From positions 806,001 to 870,000 of the forward strand of contig NZ_JAFFJU010000001.1 of assembly GCF_016924655.1 (NCBI RefSeq): a stretch of DNA of 64,000 nt, written 5' to 3'. The translations under genes and the position numbers were made by a program. Below the pieces are notes generated by a model. The model was given only the letters and a program-made list of their open reading frames with translations, was not told the origin of the DNA and searched no databases. Numbering within the stretch: the first letter of the stretch is position 1; each line of letters begins with the position of its first letter. The DNA comes from Sphingomonas arenae (lineage in GTDB: Bacteria; Pseudomonadota; Alphaproteobacteria; Sphingomonadales; Sphingomonadaceae). Of this stretch, positions 32,814 to 41,694 are shown piece after piece.

Positions 32814-32829
32814 AGTTGCAATGTATAAC
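32793..32829. promoter_or_regulatory. Divergent promoter/operator of the HxlR-VOC cassette
   Basis: An AT-rich patch in a GC-rich genome with two overlapping inverted repeats: AGTTA-7-TAACT (32793-32809) and AACTG-2-CAGTT (32806-32817). A TATAAC box follows at 32824-32829, about 47 bases before the first VOC start. The arrangement fits an autoregulated HxlR operator that also covers the plus-strand promoter. Inferred from position and symmetry only. Confidence 0.5.
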
Positions 32830-32875
32830 CTTCGTTGGCATGCTTCAAGGGTCATCGAGTCGCATGGAGTGCAAA

Positions 32876-33316
32876 ATGTCGCGCATGATCTTCATCAACT
32901 TGCCCGTGACCGACCTTGATCGGTCGATCCGCTTCTACGAGGCAATTGGCGGGCGGAAGGAGCCGAAGTTCTCCAACGAGGCGGCCGCGATGATCGTCCT
33001 GTCGGACGCCATTCACGTCATGCTGCTGACCCATCCCTTCTACTCGTCGTTCACCGGCAAGCCGATCGCGGATGCTCATCAGACGAGCCAGGTCATGCTC
33101 TGCCTTTCCGCGGAAAACCGGGAGGCTGTCGACGCCTTGGTACAAGCGGCCGGTGAGGCTGGTGGGCGCACCGATGTCGGCCTCAAGCAGGAGCCGACCC
33201 CCATGATGTACGGCCGCGACTTCGAGGATCCGGACGGGCACCAATGGGAAGTGATGTGGATGGACCCGGCCGCAGCGGAACAGGGCGCATCGGCATTCGA
33301 GAAAGAGGAGGCCTGA
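32876..33316 (+). CDS. VOC (glyoxalase/bleomycin-resistance) family protein
   Basis: A 146-residue VOC-fold protein with beta-alpha-beta-beta-beta modules: MIFINLPVTDLDRSIRFYEAIGG at the start and RDFEDPDGHQWEVMWMDP at the end, where the DPDGH-x-WE motif supplies the usual metal-side His and Glu. The N-terminal module lacks an obvious first His ligand, so metal use is uncertain. Substrate unknown. First gene of a plus-strand cassette of six with 1-10 base gaps or overlaps, divergent from the HxlR-type regulator. The start ATGTCGCGC at 32876 is nearest the domain. Confidence 0.9.
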   Translation: MSRMIFINLPVTDLDRSIRFYEAIGGRKEPKFSNEAAAMIVLSDAIHVMLLTHPFYSSFTGKPIADAHQTSQVMLCLSAENREAVDALVQAAGEAGGRTDVGLKQEPTPMMYGRDFEDPDGHQWEVMWMDPAAAEQGASAFEKEEA

Positions 33317-33317
33317 A

Positions 33318-33677
33318 ATGAGCTACGTTGACGGATTTGTTCTGCCGCTCCGTGAGGACAAGCTCGACGAGTACAAGGCCATGGCTGACATGTTCGCCCG
33401 CAAGGCCAAGGAGCTCGGCGCGTTATCGTCGCTCGAATCCATCGGCGATGGGCTGGAGCACGGCCATACGACCGACTTCTTCCGTGCCGTGCAGGCCCAG
33501 GAGGGCGAGAACGTCGTCTTCTCCTTCATCATCTGGCCGGACAAGTCGACCCGAGACGCGGCCTGGGAGAAACTCATGGGCGACCCGGAGATGCAACCGG
33601 GCGGAGAAATGCCATTCGACGGCAAGCGCATGTTCTGGGGCGGCTTCAAGCCATTCGCCGGGCACGGGGAGGCCTGA
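33318..33677 (+). CDS. DUF1428 family protein (YbaA-like)
   Basis: A 119-residue protein of the DUF1428 family, a dimeric alpha/beta barrel fold: MSYVDGFVLPLREDKLDEYKAMADMFARKAKELGALSS at the N-terminus, VFSFIIWPDKSTRDAAWEKLMGDPEMQP in the middle and PFDGKRMFWGGFKPF at the end. Biochemical role not established for the family. It begins one base after the preceding VOC stop and is followed two bases later by the next VOC gene, so it clearly shares their transcript. Members are often encoded next to VOC proteins. Confidence 0.92.
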   Translation: MSYVDGFVLPLREDKLDEYKAMADMFARKAKELGALSSLESIGDGLEHGHTTDFFRAVQAQEGENVVFSFIIWPDKSTRDAAWEKLMGDPEMQPGGEMPFDGKRMFWGGFKPFAGHGEA

Positions 33678-33678
33678 C

Positions 33679-34461
33679 ATGGAAACCAAGCAAGGTGATT
33701 TCGTCTGGTACGAGCTGATGAGCCCGGACACCGCGGCGTCCGGAGCTTTCTACACTGGCCTGCTCGGCTGGCGGGTAAGCGACAATCCCGATTACCGGGA
33801 GATCCGCGCCAGCGAGGGCATGGTCGGTGGAATGCTTCAGCTCACGCCCGAGATGAAGGCCGGTGGGGCACGGCCCGCGTGGCTCGGCTACATCGCAGTG
33901 GACGACGTCGATGCTACCTTGCGTCGGGCGGAAGCCGCGGGTGGACGGACCATCCTGCCAGCGCGCGACATGGTCGGCGTCGGTCGGTTCGCCATCGTCG
34001 CCGATCCGCAGGGTGCCGCCCTTTACGTCATCCGCCCCACTCCGCGCGAAGGCATGCATGATGCTACCAGCCATGCCTTCGCCGCTGAGCGGCCGATGGA
34101 AGGCCATTGTGCGTGGAACGAACTGTCCAGCGATGATCCTGCGGCAGCCTGGCGCTTCTACGGAGACCTGTTCGGGTGGGCCAAGGACGGCGACCTCGAT
34201 ATGGGGCCACTGGGCAAATACGAGTTCATCCGCCACGGCTTCATGCTGGGCGCGATCATGCCGCGCATGCCGCAAATGCCGGTGTCGGCCTGGACTTTCT
34301 ACTTCCGCGTACCGGACATCGACGCAGCCCACGACTACGCGAGGGCGCATGGGGCGACCATCCTGATGGAGCCGATGGAGATCCCGGGCGGCGAATATTC
34401 GCTCAACATCCTCGACCCCCAGGGCGCATCGGTGGGCCTGGTCGGTCCGCGCACGCAGTAG
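33679..34461 (+). CDS. Tandem-domain VOC family protein
   Basis: A 260-residue protein with two VOC domains. Domain 1 (about 5-120) begins [26 protein letters not shown] and ends [17 protein letters not shown]. Domain 2 (about 135-258) begins [26 protein letters not shown] and ends [16 protein letters not shown]. This double WxEL arrangement is typical of the '27 kDa antigen'/hydroxylase-like VOC group seen in actinobacteria and sphingomonads. Function unknown; possibly carbonyl or epoxide handling. The ATG at 33679 follows the previous stop by one base. Confidence 0.92.
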   Translation: METKQGDFVWYELMSPDTAASGAFYTGLLGWRVSDNPDYREIRASEGMVGGMLQLTPEMKAGGARPAWLGYIAVDDVDATLRRAEAAGGRTILPARDMVGVGRFAIVADPQGAALYVIRPTPREGMHDATSHAFAAERPMEGHCAWNELSSDDPAAAWRFYGDLFGWAKDGDLDMGPLGKYEFIRHGFMLGAIMPRMPQMPVSAWTFYFRVPDIDAAHDYARAHGATILMEPMEIPGGEYSLNILDPQGASVGLVGPRTQ

Positions 34462-34471
34462 GAGCGATACG

Positions 34472-34969
34472 ATGAAAGACAAGCTGGTCACGTGCCTGTG
34501 GTTCGACCACGGTGAAGCCCGCAAGGCGGCCGAGTTCTACGCAGTCACCTTTCCGGACAGCAGCGTCGGAGCGCCGATGCATGCTCCGTCAGACTTCCCG
34601 GGAGGAGCGGCGGGAACGGAGCTAACGGTGGAGTTCACCGTGCTCGGCCGCTCGTTCGTCGGCCTGAATGGCGGGCCGAACTTCAAGGCTAACGAGGCGG
34701 TCAGCTTCATGGTCCTGACCGACACGCAGGAAGAAACCGACCGCTACTGGAACGCCATTGTCGGGAATGGCGGGCAGGAAAGCGAGTGCGGATGGTGCAA
34801 GGACCGCTGGGGCTTCTCGTGGCAGATCACGCCGCGGGCGCTGCTCCGGGCCAATTCGAACCCTGACAGGGCCGCGGCCAAGCGGGCGTTCGAAGCCATG
34901 ATGACCATGCGCAAAATCGACATCGCGACTATCGAGGCGGCGGAGCGGGGGGAATCAGTGCATGCGTAA
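34472..34969 (+). CDS. PhnB-like VOC protein (3-demethylubiquinone methyltransferase-like domain)
   Basis: A 165-residue protein of the PhnB/YjdN-like VOC branch: [94 protein letters not shown]. The label '3-demethylubiquinone-9 3-methyltransferase' is a database name for the fold, and no methyltransferase motif is seen. It contains a Cys-x2-Cys pair (ECGWCKD). It overlaps the next gene by 8 bases, so translation is probably coupled. Fourth gene of the cassette. Confidence 0.92.
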   Translation: MKDKLVTCLWFDHGEARKAAEFYAVTFPDSSVGAPMHAPSDFPGGAAGTELTVEFTVLGRSFVGLNGGPNFKANEAVSFMVLTDTQEETDRYWNAIVGNGGQESECGWCKDRWGFSWQITPRALLRANSNPDRAAAKRAFEAMMTMRKIDIATIEAAERGESVHA

Positions 34970-35684
34970 GATTCGCGGGAGCGTGTTCGTGTCGCTCGAT
35001 GGAGTGATGCAGGCCCCGGGTGGCCCGAGCGAGGATCCGACGGGCGGGTTCGCTCACGGCGGCTGGTTGCCACAGTTCTTCGACGAGGATGTCGGAGAGG
35101 CGATCGACCGCTTCTTCGGCGACCGCTACGACCTGCTGCTGGGGCGGCGGACCTATGAGATCTTCGCTGCCTACTGGCCGTACGTCGGCGGCGAGACGAC
35201 CGGCGTTGGCGAGGTCTTCGACAAGACGGGCAAAGACGATGGCGAGGCCGCCGCGATCGACATGGGCCGCGCATTCACGGACGCGAGGAAGTACGTGCTG
35301 ACCCGCGGTTCGCCCGACCTTGGTTGGTCGAACAGCCACCGAGTCGGCAGCATCGACGAGCTGCGCGCAATCAAGGAGGGGGACGGCCCGGACCTGCTGA
35401 TCCAGGGCAGCAGCACCCTCTACCCCGCGCTGATCGCTGCCCGGTTGCTGGACGAGCTGACCCTGATGACCTTTCCGGTGGTGTTAGGCGGCGGGAAGCG
35501 GATTTTCGGCGAAGGCACACCGGCGGAGGGATTGAAGCTGGTCGAGCATCGGGTGACGCGATCGGGCGCGGTTATCGCGACCTACGAGCCTGGCGGCGCG
35601 GTGGAGCATGGCTGGGCCGGTCCGCAGTCCACCAGCCAGCGCGAGCAGGCCCGGCAGGCGGCGATGGCGGAGGGCCGCTGGTGA
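34962..35684 (+). CDS. Dihydrofolate reductase/RibD C-terminal family reductase
   Basis: A 240-residue protein of the RibD C-terminal (DHFR-like) superfamily: [97 protein letters not shown] and a final strand. An NADPH-dependent reduction is expected; the substrate is not folate biosynthetic as judged by the insert and neighbours. The last 30 residues ([17 protein letters not shown]) are an extra polar tail. Its stop overlaps the GST start (GTGA). Fifth gene of the cassette. Confidence 0.92.
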   Translation: MRKIRGSVFVSLDGVMQAPGGPSEDPTGGFAHGGWLPQFFDEDVGEAIDRFFGDRYDLLLGRRTYEIFAAYWPYVGGETTGVGEVFDKTGKDDGEAAAIDMGRAFTDARKYVLTRGSPDLGWSNSHRVGSIDELRAIKEGDGPDLLIQGSSTLYPALIAARLLDELTLMTFPVVLGGGKRIFGEGTPAEGLKLVEHRVTRSGAVIATYEPGGAVEHGWAGPQSTSQREQARQAAMAEGRW

Positions 35685-36370
35685 GTTCTTCCACAAAGCT
35701 CGAGCTCCATGGACATCCCTTCTCGTCCTATTGCTGGAAGGCGCTGATCGCGCTCTACGCCAACGAGACGCCGTTCACGTTCAGAGCAATGACCGACGGC
35801 TTAACGCTGAGCGAGCAGTTCCCCGGCCGGGTGCATCCGGGCGGGCATATCCCGGTGCTGGTCGATGGAGACAAGGTGGTGGTGGAAGCCACCAGCATCG
35901 TCGAGCATCTGGCGGTGCACCACCCCGGTCCGGCGCCGCTGATCCCGTCGGATCCGGCGGAGGCGGTCGTGGCTCGCATGATCGACCGGGTGTTCGACAA
36001 CTATGTCATGGGCAACATGCAGCGAGTGGTCGCCGCCCACTTCATCAGCCGCGACCAGCCGGAGTTGGGCTTGCGTGAAACGCCGGACGAAGCGGAAGTC
36101 GCGGGCGGGAAGGCGAAGCTCCGGCGTGCCTACATGTGGCTTGAGCAATGGCTGGGCGAGAACGTCCTGCCGCCGCACGTGTCGCTGGTGACCTGCGCGG
36201 CGGCGCCCGCGCTATTCTATGCCGACTGGATCGAACGCATTCCGGCCGAATGCCCGCGCGTCGCGTCCTTGCGCGCGGAGCTGCTGGCGCTTCCGGCCGT
36301 CAGCCGCTGCGTCGAGGACGCTCGACCCTACCGACCCTACTTCCCGCTGGGCGCGCCCGATCGCGATTAG
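35681..36370 (+). CDS. Glutathione S-transferase family protein
   Basis: A 229-residue GST. The N-terminal thioredoxin-like domain has KLELHGHPFSSYCWKALIALYANETPF, with Ser/Tyr/Cys near the catalytic position, GGHIPVLVDGDKVVVEATSIVEHLA as the glutathione-binding cis-Pro and Glu-Ala/Ser motif, and an all-helical C-terminal domain ending in RCVEDARPYRPYFPLG. It likely conjugates or reduces electrophilic compounds with glutathione in the cytoplasm, in line with the VOC and reductase partners. The GTG start overlaps the preceding stop. It ends the cassette and overlaps the convergent J-domain gene by 4 bases. Confidence 0.92.
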   Translation: MSSSTKLELHGHPFSSYCWKALIALYANETPFTFRAMTDGLTLSEQFPGRVHPGGHIPVLVDGDKVVVEATSIVEHLAVHHPGPAPLIPSDPAEAVVARMIDRVFDNYVMGNMQRVVAAHFISRDQPELGLRETPDEAEVAGGKAKLRRAYMWLEQWLGENVLPPHVSLVTCAAAPALFYADWIERIPAECPRVASLRAELLALPAVSRCVEDARPYRPYFPLGAPDRD

Positions 36371-36927
36371 GCGAAGGCTGGCGCAGTCTTCAGGACCTGC
36401 CAGGCTTCCAGCACCTGGCCGAGCTTGCCTTCGTGCCGCCGGTCGCCGCCGTTACGGTCGGGGTGGTAGCGGCGCACGAGCTCCGAATAGCGCTTGCGGA
36501 CAGCGTGGAGGTCCGTGTCGGAGCCGAGCCCGAGGACGTGCAGTGCCCGCTGCTCCGCGCCCGAAAAGCGGACACGCTGGGGCTGGGCCTGCTCCCTGAA
36601 GCGCGATCCGAACCGGCCCGAGATGGCATCGAGCGGGTCCTTGAAGTCGCTCCATGGCGGGGCCGGATCGGCACCGGCATGCGCGAAGGCGCGGGTAGCC
36701 CTGTCCCAGCCGGCGGTCGGCGACTGCGCGGCCTCGATCTCCTCCGGGCTCATCCCCGTGAAGTAATTGTAGCGGGCATTATGCTCCCGCACGTGGTCGA
36801 GGCACAGCCATTGCCATTGTCCCGGACCATCGAAGCTGCTGGGCCGGAGAGGAGCGCGAAACTCGCCCGCATGCGTGCAGCCAGGAACGGCGCAGCGGTC
36901 CGCCGCGCCCTCCACTCGCCCGTGCAT
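36367..36927 (-). CDS. J-domain protein with C-terminal J and N-terminal Cys/His region
   Basis: 186 residues. The N-terminal part has CAVPGCTHAGEFRAP and WLCLDHVREHNARYNYF, where Cys and His residues could bind zinc. The J domain is at the C-terminus: LGLGSDTDLHAVRKRYSELVRRYHPDRNGG, with the HPD motif near 155-157 that stimulates DnaK. Such proteins usually sit directly before cobS opposite bolA; here bolA is adjacent but cobS is 4.2 kb away. The ATG at 36927 is chosen; a GTG at 36948 is possible, and neither has a strong ribosome site. Confidence 0.9.
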   Translation of the reverse strand: MHGRVEGAADRCAVPGCTHAGEFRAPLRPSSFDGPGQWQWLCLDHVREHNARYNYFTGMSPEEIEAAQSPTAGWDRATRAFAHAGADPAPPWSDFKDPLDAISGRFGSRFREQAQPQRVRFSGAEQRALHVLGLGSDTDLHAVRKRYSELVRRYHPDRNGGDRRHEGKLGQVLEAWQVLKTAPAFA

Positions 36928-36985
36928 TTTCTGATTGCGTGAAGCCACCGGTTACTCGTTCTCGAAGCCGCTCTATATAGGCCCA

Positions 36986-37270
36986 ATGAACGCATCTTTC
37001 ACCGGTCCGGTCGCAGCGGAAATGACTCGCAGGCTCCAGGCGGACCTGCAGCCGACCCGGCTGGACCTGACCGACGACAGCGAGAAGCACCGGGGTCACG
37101 GGGGCTACAATCCCGCGGGCGAGAGCCACTTCAGCCTGGTGATCGAGAGCCCGGTTTTTGCAGGCAAATCACGGGTCGAGCGGCAGCGCCTCGTCTACAA
37201 GGCCCTGGGCGAACTCATGCACGAGCGAGTGCACGCACTGGCAATCAGGGCGACGGCGCCCGGAGAATAA
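36986..37270 (+). CDS. BolA family protein
   Basis: A 94-residue BolA-like protein: VAAEMTRRLQADLQPTRLDLTDDSEKHRGHGGYNPAGESHFSLVIES and RQRLVYKALGELMHERVHALAIRA. The conserved His of SHFSLVI and the H-G-H in the variable loop are the ligand candidates for the [2Fe-2S] cluster shared with monothiol glutaredoxins. Involved in iron-sulfur trafficking and stress morphology. A TATATAG box lies 6-13 bases before the ATG, so the leader is very short or the promoter is further up. Divergent from the J-domain gene. Confidence 0.95.
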   Translation: MNASFTGPVAAEMTRRLQADLQPTRLDLTDDSEKHRGHGGYNPAGESHFSLVIESPVFAGKSRVERQRLVYKALGELMHERVHALAIRATAPGE

Positions 37271-37303
37271 GGAGGCAGCCGCCGGCCGCCTCCCCAATGC
37301 TCG

Positions 37304-40300
37304 TCAGAGCGCGAGGCTGATGCTGGCCTTGGCGCCGATGGACGCGCGGCCCTGCTGTTCCTCGCCGTTGACCTCGGCCCCGAGCGTCACGCCGGCGCCG
37401 CCACCGATCAGGCGAAGGGCCGCCAGGAAGCCGCTTGTGCGATCTTCCGGCGTCAGTGTGAAGGGCGTTCCGCCGGCGAAGCGCGCCGTGGTCTTGCCCA
37501 GCTTGCCGCTGATGATCTGGCGGCGACCACCGTCGAGCTCGACCCGGCCCCAGGCCGACGAGGAGTCGGTGCCGGGCTGACCGAAGATGCGGTAACCGAC
37601 AGTCACGATCCCGCTCACGGCAGTCTCGCTGCTGGTGCGGTCGTCCACGATCAGGTTGAACGCGTCCCCGCCACCCGTCTCCGTGTAGCCCTTCTCCTTC
37701 AGCTGGTAATATTCGACCAGCGCGGTCGGGCGGACGTTGAGCCGACCGCTGGTGAACTCGTACGAAGCACCAGCGGTCGCGGACATGGTCCGGCCCTTCC
37801 AGTCGCCCTTGGCCGTACGCGTGACGGACGACCCGTTCACCGTCCCGGTGAAGTTGCGTTCGCCGTCGAACTTGACGGTGCTGGCGGCGATCTTGGCGAA
37901 GCCGCGGATCGGACCAACCCCGGCCCGCCAATACAAGGCGCCCTCATATTGGCTGCTCTGCAGTTCGTTCTGGCTGTGGCTGTCGCGTCCGGACAGGTAG
38001 GCCAGGGAGGCGCCGATCGCACCAAGCTTGCCGAGCCCCATCTCGACGCCGCCGCCGGCACCCCAGCCCGTGAGGTCGTAGGACGAGGTGCTGCCGATCG
38101 ACTTGCTGGTGCCCCAGCCGACCTGCTGCAACCAGATGCCGAGGCCGCCCTGATCGATGACCGGCGGATTGGGATCGGCCAGCAGCTTGGTCAGCAGGCG
38201 TGCGCCCTTGGTCGCCGTCTCGAAGGCGCCGCCGGCATGCTCCGGCAGCAGCGCCTGCAGCGTGTCCTGGAGGACGTCGGTGTCGGCGGCTCCGAGCAGG
38301 GCGCCGGAGATCGCCGCGTCCTTGTCGGCCGAGCCGAGCACCGCCGCGAGGATGCTGCCTTCCGAGCTGTTGAGGTCAAGCTCGTCGGCTGTCTTGGTGC
38401 GGATGATGAGGTTGACCTCACCCGGGGTGGTCGTCGTGTCGAGCGAGCTGGCGAACAGGATCGGCAAGCTGCCCGTGGCGAGCAGGTTTCCGGCTCCGGT
38501 CAGCGTCGCCGCATCGACGATCTTGTAGGTTCCGGCCACGCCTCCGACGTTCAGCAGCTTCACGTCCACCTTGGTCCCGGTGCCGAAATCTGCCGCGCCC
38601 AGCACGTTGTAGAGGGTGTGGCCGGTCGAACCGATGGTCACGCCGATGGACGAGTTCGCGCCGGTGGTGAGCGAGGCGATGTCGACCTGACCGATGTTGG
38701 TGACATCGAGGGTCGTGCCCGCGCCGACGTTGACCGCGAGCCCAGACGCACCCGAGAGCTGGCCGCGGAACACGCTGGTGCCCGCAAGGGTCAGGCTGTC
38801 GCTGCCGCCGCCAAACGCCAGGTTGCCGATCAGCGACGAAGTCCCGCCGAGCTGAACGCTGTCGATGCCGGCGCCGAAGGTGGCCCCTCCGGTCATGGCC
38901 GCGTCACCGGAGAGCGTGAGGACATTGTTGCCCGCGCCGAACTTGGCCGTGCCCGCGATGGTGCCGTCGGCCGCATTCAGAACGTCATTGCCGCTGCCGA
39001 ACAGCATGGTGCCGGCAATGGTCGGCGCGGTTCCCGACGCGACGGCGAGCTGGTTCACCGTCACACCGCTGCTGTTGGCGGAAAGGTCGAAGGCCACCGC
39101 CTTGTCGCCAAGCGCGGCGGCGTTGCTAACGCCGATCGCTCCGCGGTTCTCGATCAGGGTGACGGTCCCGGACTTATCGACGATCGCCGCGGCGGTGCCG
39201 TCGGTTCCGTTGACACGCGCCACGATCGATCCGGCATTGCGGATCGTCGAGACGGTGCCGCCGGCGTCGATCAGCAGGCCTTGAGCCGAGGTGCTGGCCG
39301 TTCCGCCGCCGTCGGCGCCGATCGTTGCACCTGAGGCGAGGTCGATCACGGGAACGCTGGCGCCGCTGCCGATGCGCAGGCCGATCGCGTTTCCGTTCAG
39401 CGCGGAGCCCGTGATGGACCCCGTGACGCTCATGCCGTTAGTGACGGTGACTGCCTGGCCGAGACCGCCGATGACGAGGCCATTGCCGTTCACGCCCGAG
39501 TAAACGCCGCCGCCCGCGATCAGGCCCTTAACCACCAGCCCGTATCCGGCGCTCGAAGAAGCGACGGAGCCGAGCGTCACCGACTGGTTCGCCGAGCCGA
39601 TCGTGACTGCCGGTGCCGCGCCAAAGCTCACGACCGAGGCGGTGGTCTCCTGCGCGTCTGGGACGCCGTCGTCATCTTCATCGGGATCGCTGGTGTTGGT
39701 GTCGCGCGGGGCCGCGTCGAACAGGACACCACCAGCGACGTTGCCGCCAATCACGACCGCCGAGCCGCCCTGCAGCAGGTCATCGGCGTCGAGCTTGCTC
39801 GTGTCCGCCGGAGCCTGCGTGTAGCGATAGCCGCTGCTGTTGACGCTGTTCTGGAGCACGAACGCACCGCCGACATTGCCGACCGAAACGCCGACCGCGT
39901 TGGCTCCGCGAACGCTGATCGCACCCTTGGAGAGCGTGATGTTGCCGCTGACGTCACCCGCGCGGATGCCGTAGGCATTGTCGCCCAGAACGGAGATGTT
40001 GCCGCTGCTGGAGATGGACCCGGTCAATGAGCTCAGCACCGCGATACCGGCGCTGTTGTTGCCCTCCACCGTGATCGTGCCGCTGTTGGTGATATTCCCG
40101 GTGTAGGTCCCGCCACCCTGGACCAGGATGCCGTTCCGATTGGAACCCTGCGCGAACGGACCATCGATGTCGCCGTCGTTGTCGGTATCCGTCGGCGTGT
40201 AGTTCTCGTCGATCGTGATCGTGCCGGTGTTGATGATGTCGCCGGTCAGATTGATGTTGGCGAGGATGCCGGTCGAGCCGTTCGACCCCTGGATCGCGAT

Positions 40301-40519
40301 CGTGCCCTCGTTGGTGACCTTGTCGTTGGAGTTGATGGTTACCGCGGCGCCGCTGGTCGGCTTCACGGAGCCGGCTGACGTGATCCGCACGTCGTCGTTG
40401 GTGGCGCCGGTGGTGACCGGTGTGGTCACCGCCGTGCTGATCACGGTCTCGGCAGCGGCAGGAGCGGACAGGCCCAGCACCAGGGCGGAGACGCAAGTCG
40501 TCGCAAGCAAGGATCGCAT
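37304..40519 (-). CDS. Type V autotransporter with repetitive passenger
   Basis: A 1071-residue surface protein. The signal peptide is MRSLLATTCVSALVLGLSAPAAA. A Gly/Ser/Asn/Thr-rich beta-helix passenger (about 25-760) carries 'NxGTITI(E/D)' and 'GxGNDxL'-like turns. The C-terminal barrel (about 800-1071) begins at GIWLQQVGWG and ends in ASISLAL. Two Asp-rich calcium-type insertions are visible (DTDNDGDIDG and DPDEDDDGVPDA, thrombospondin type-3-like). Role likely adhesion or surface coat. ACGGGGAAG precedes the ATG at 40519. No partner genes nearby. The upstream 278 bp to the pirin gene holds no recognisable feature beyond its promoter. Confidence 0.93.
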   Translation of the reverse strand: MRSLLATTCVSALVLGLSAPAAAETVISTAVTTPVTTGATNDDVRITSAGSVKPTSGAAVTINSNDKVTNEGTIAIQGSNGSTGILANINLTGDIINTGTITIDENYTPTDTDNDGDIDGPFAQGSNRNGILVQGGGTYTGNITNSGTITVEGNNSAGIAVLSSLTGSISSSGNISVLGDNAYGIRAGDVSGNITLSKGAISVRGANAVGVSVGNVGGAFVLQNSVNSSGYRYTQAPADTSKLDADDLLQGGSAVVIGGNVAGGVLFDAAPRDTNTSDPDEDDDGVPDAQETTASVVSFGAAPAVTIGSANQSVTLGSVASSSAGYGLVVKGLIAGGGVYSGVNGNGLVIGGLGQAVTVTNGMSVTGSITGSALNGNAIGLRIGSGASVPVIDLASGATIGADGGGTASTSAQGLLIDAGGTVSTIRNAGSIVARVNGTDGTAAAIVDKSGTVTLIENRGAIGVSNAAALGDKAVAFDLSANSSGVTVNQLAVASGTAPTIAGTMLFGSGNDVLNAADGTIAGTAKFGAGNNVLTLSGDAAMTGGATFGAGIDSVQLGGTSSLIGNLAFGGGSDSLTLAGTSVFRGQLSGASGLAVNVGAGTTLDVTNIGQVDIASLTTGANSSIGVTIGSTGHTLYNVLGAADFGTGTKVDVKLLNVGGVAGTYKIVDAATLTGAGNLLATGSLPILFASSLDTTTTPGEVNLIIRTKTADELDLNSSEGSILAAVLGSADKDAAISGALLGAADTDVLQDTLQALLPEHAGGAFETATKGARLLTKLLADPNPPVIDQGGLGIWLQQVGWGTSKSIGSTSSYDLTGWGAGGGVEMGLGKLGAIGASLAYLSGRDSHSQNELQSSQYEGALYWRAGVGPIRGFAKIAASTVKFDGERNFTGTVNGSSVTRTAKGDWKGRTMSATAGASYEFTSGRLNVRPTALVEYYQLKEKGYTETGGGDAFNLIVDDRTSSETAVSGIVTVGYRIFGQPGTDSSSAWGRVELDGGRRQIISGKLGKTTARFAGGTPFTLTPEDRTSGFLAALRLIGGGAGVTLGAEVNGEEQQGRASIGAKASISLAL

Positions 40520-40797
40520 GAATTCTTCCCCGTCATGCTCGCGACCGCCGTTCCCCCGACGGTCACGAGGTTGCAGTAACTCGGCGACCCAAGGCGAGCC
40601 GGCGAGCAATGATGTGGAGATAGAACCGGCTCCGCTGGCAGGTCCGCGAACCGTTAACCCCCCGAAATGCTGGCCGGTCTAAAACGCTCCGGACCCTGAA
40701 GCCCCGATGAACGTCCCGGCCGGCGGTGCCCTAGACGCCCAACACAGACCGGGCAACCCGCTATCGCACCTCCGAGAACGGGAATAAGCTGACGCAC

Positions 40798-41694
40798 ATG
40801 GATTCGCCCATTCTCCTCAGCCTCGCCCCTGTCAGTCACGACCTCGGCGGCTTCAAGGTTCATCGAACGCTTCCCCACAAGCTCAGGACGATGGTCGGTC
40901 CCTTCATCTTCTTCGACCAGATGGGTCCAGCCCGACTCGGGGTGGACGAGGGCATCGACGTTCGGCCCCACCCGCACATCAACTTGGCAACCGTGACCTA
41001 CCTGTTCGAAGGCGCGATCGACCATCGGGACTCGCTCGGGACCGTGCAGCGGATCGAGCCGGGAGCGGTGAACCTGATGACGGCGGGGAGCGGGATCGCG
41101 CATTCGGAGCGCTCCCCGGCCGACCAGCGGTCGCGCGGACCGGCGCTCGACGGCATTCAGACCTGGCTGGCCCTACCCCGCGCGACGGAAGAGCAGGGTC
41201 CGGCGTTCGAGCATGTCGCCGCCGACCGGCTGCCCTGGATCGAGGGTGACGGCGTGCGCCTCAACCTCATCATGGGCGAGGCGTATGGCGCACGGTCGCC
41301 GGTGACCCAGCATTCGCCGACGCTCTATGCCGCAATCGATCTTGCGCCCGGGGCGGCGCTCGAGCTTGAGGGCGAAGCCGACGAGCGGGCGCTCTATTTG
41401 CTGGAGGGCGACGCCGGGGTGGACGGTCATTCTTTAGAGGTCATGCATCTCGTCCTGCTCGCCCCGGGTCACAAGCCGGTGCTCCGAAGCGAGCGGGGAG
41501 CAAGAATGATCCTGTGTGGCGGAGCACCGATGGATGGCGAGCGCCACGTGTGGTGGAACTTCGTCTCATCCAGTCGCGAACGCATCAATGAAGCCAAGCG
41601 CGCATGGAAGGCAGGCGAGTTCACGCTTCCTCCTGACGATCACGACGAGTGGATCCCGATCCCGGAGATCCCCAAGACGGTAAGCTATCCGTGA
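40798..41694 (+). CDS. Pirin family protein
   Basis: A 298-residue bicupin of the pirin family: HDLGGFKVHRTLPHKLRTMVGPFIFFDQMGP, HPHINLATVTYLFEGAIDHRDSLG with the metal-binding His residues, MTAGSGIAHSERSP and a C-terminal cupin with WWNFVSSSRERINEAKRAWK. Bacterial pirins bind Fe(II) and can act as quercetinase or redox sensors; the role here is unknown. The stop overlaps the start of an alpha/beta hydrolase by 4 bases, so the two are translated together. Confidence 0.95.
   Translation: MDSPILLSLAPVSHDLGGFKVHRTLPHKLRTMVGPFIFFDQMGPARLGVDEGIDVRPHPHINLATVTYLFEGAIDHRDSLGTVQRIEPGAVNLMTAGSGIAHSERSPADQRSRGPALDGIQTWLALPRATEEQGPAFEHVAADRLPWIEGDGVRLNLIMGEAYGARSPVTQHSPTLYAAIDLAPGAALELEGEADERALYLLEGDAGVDGHSLEVMHLVLLAPGHKPVLRSERGARMILCGGAPMDGERHVWWNFVSSSRERINEAKRAWKAGEFTLPPDDHDEWIPIPEIPKTVSYP

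Noticed and set aside
37949-39334. A 461-residue open frame antisense to the autotransporter
   Set aside because: Low-complexity shadow of the repetitive passenger region.
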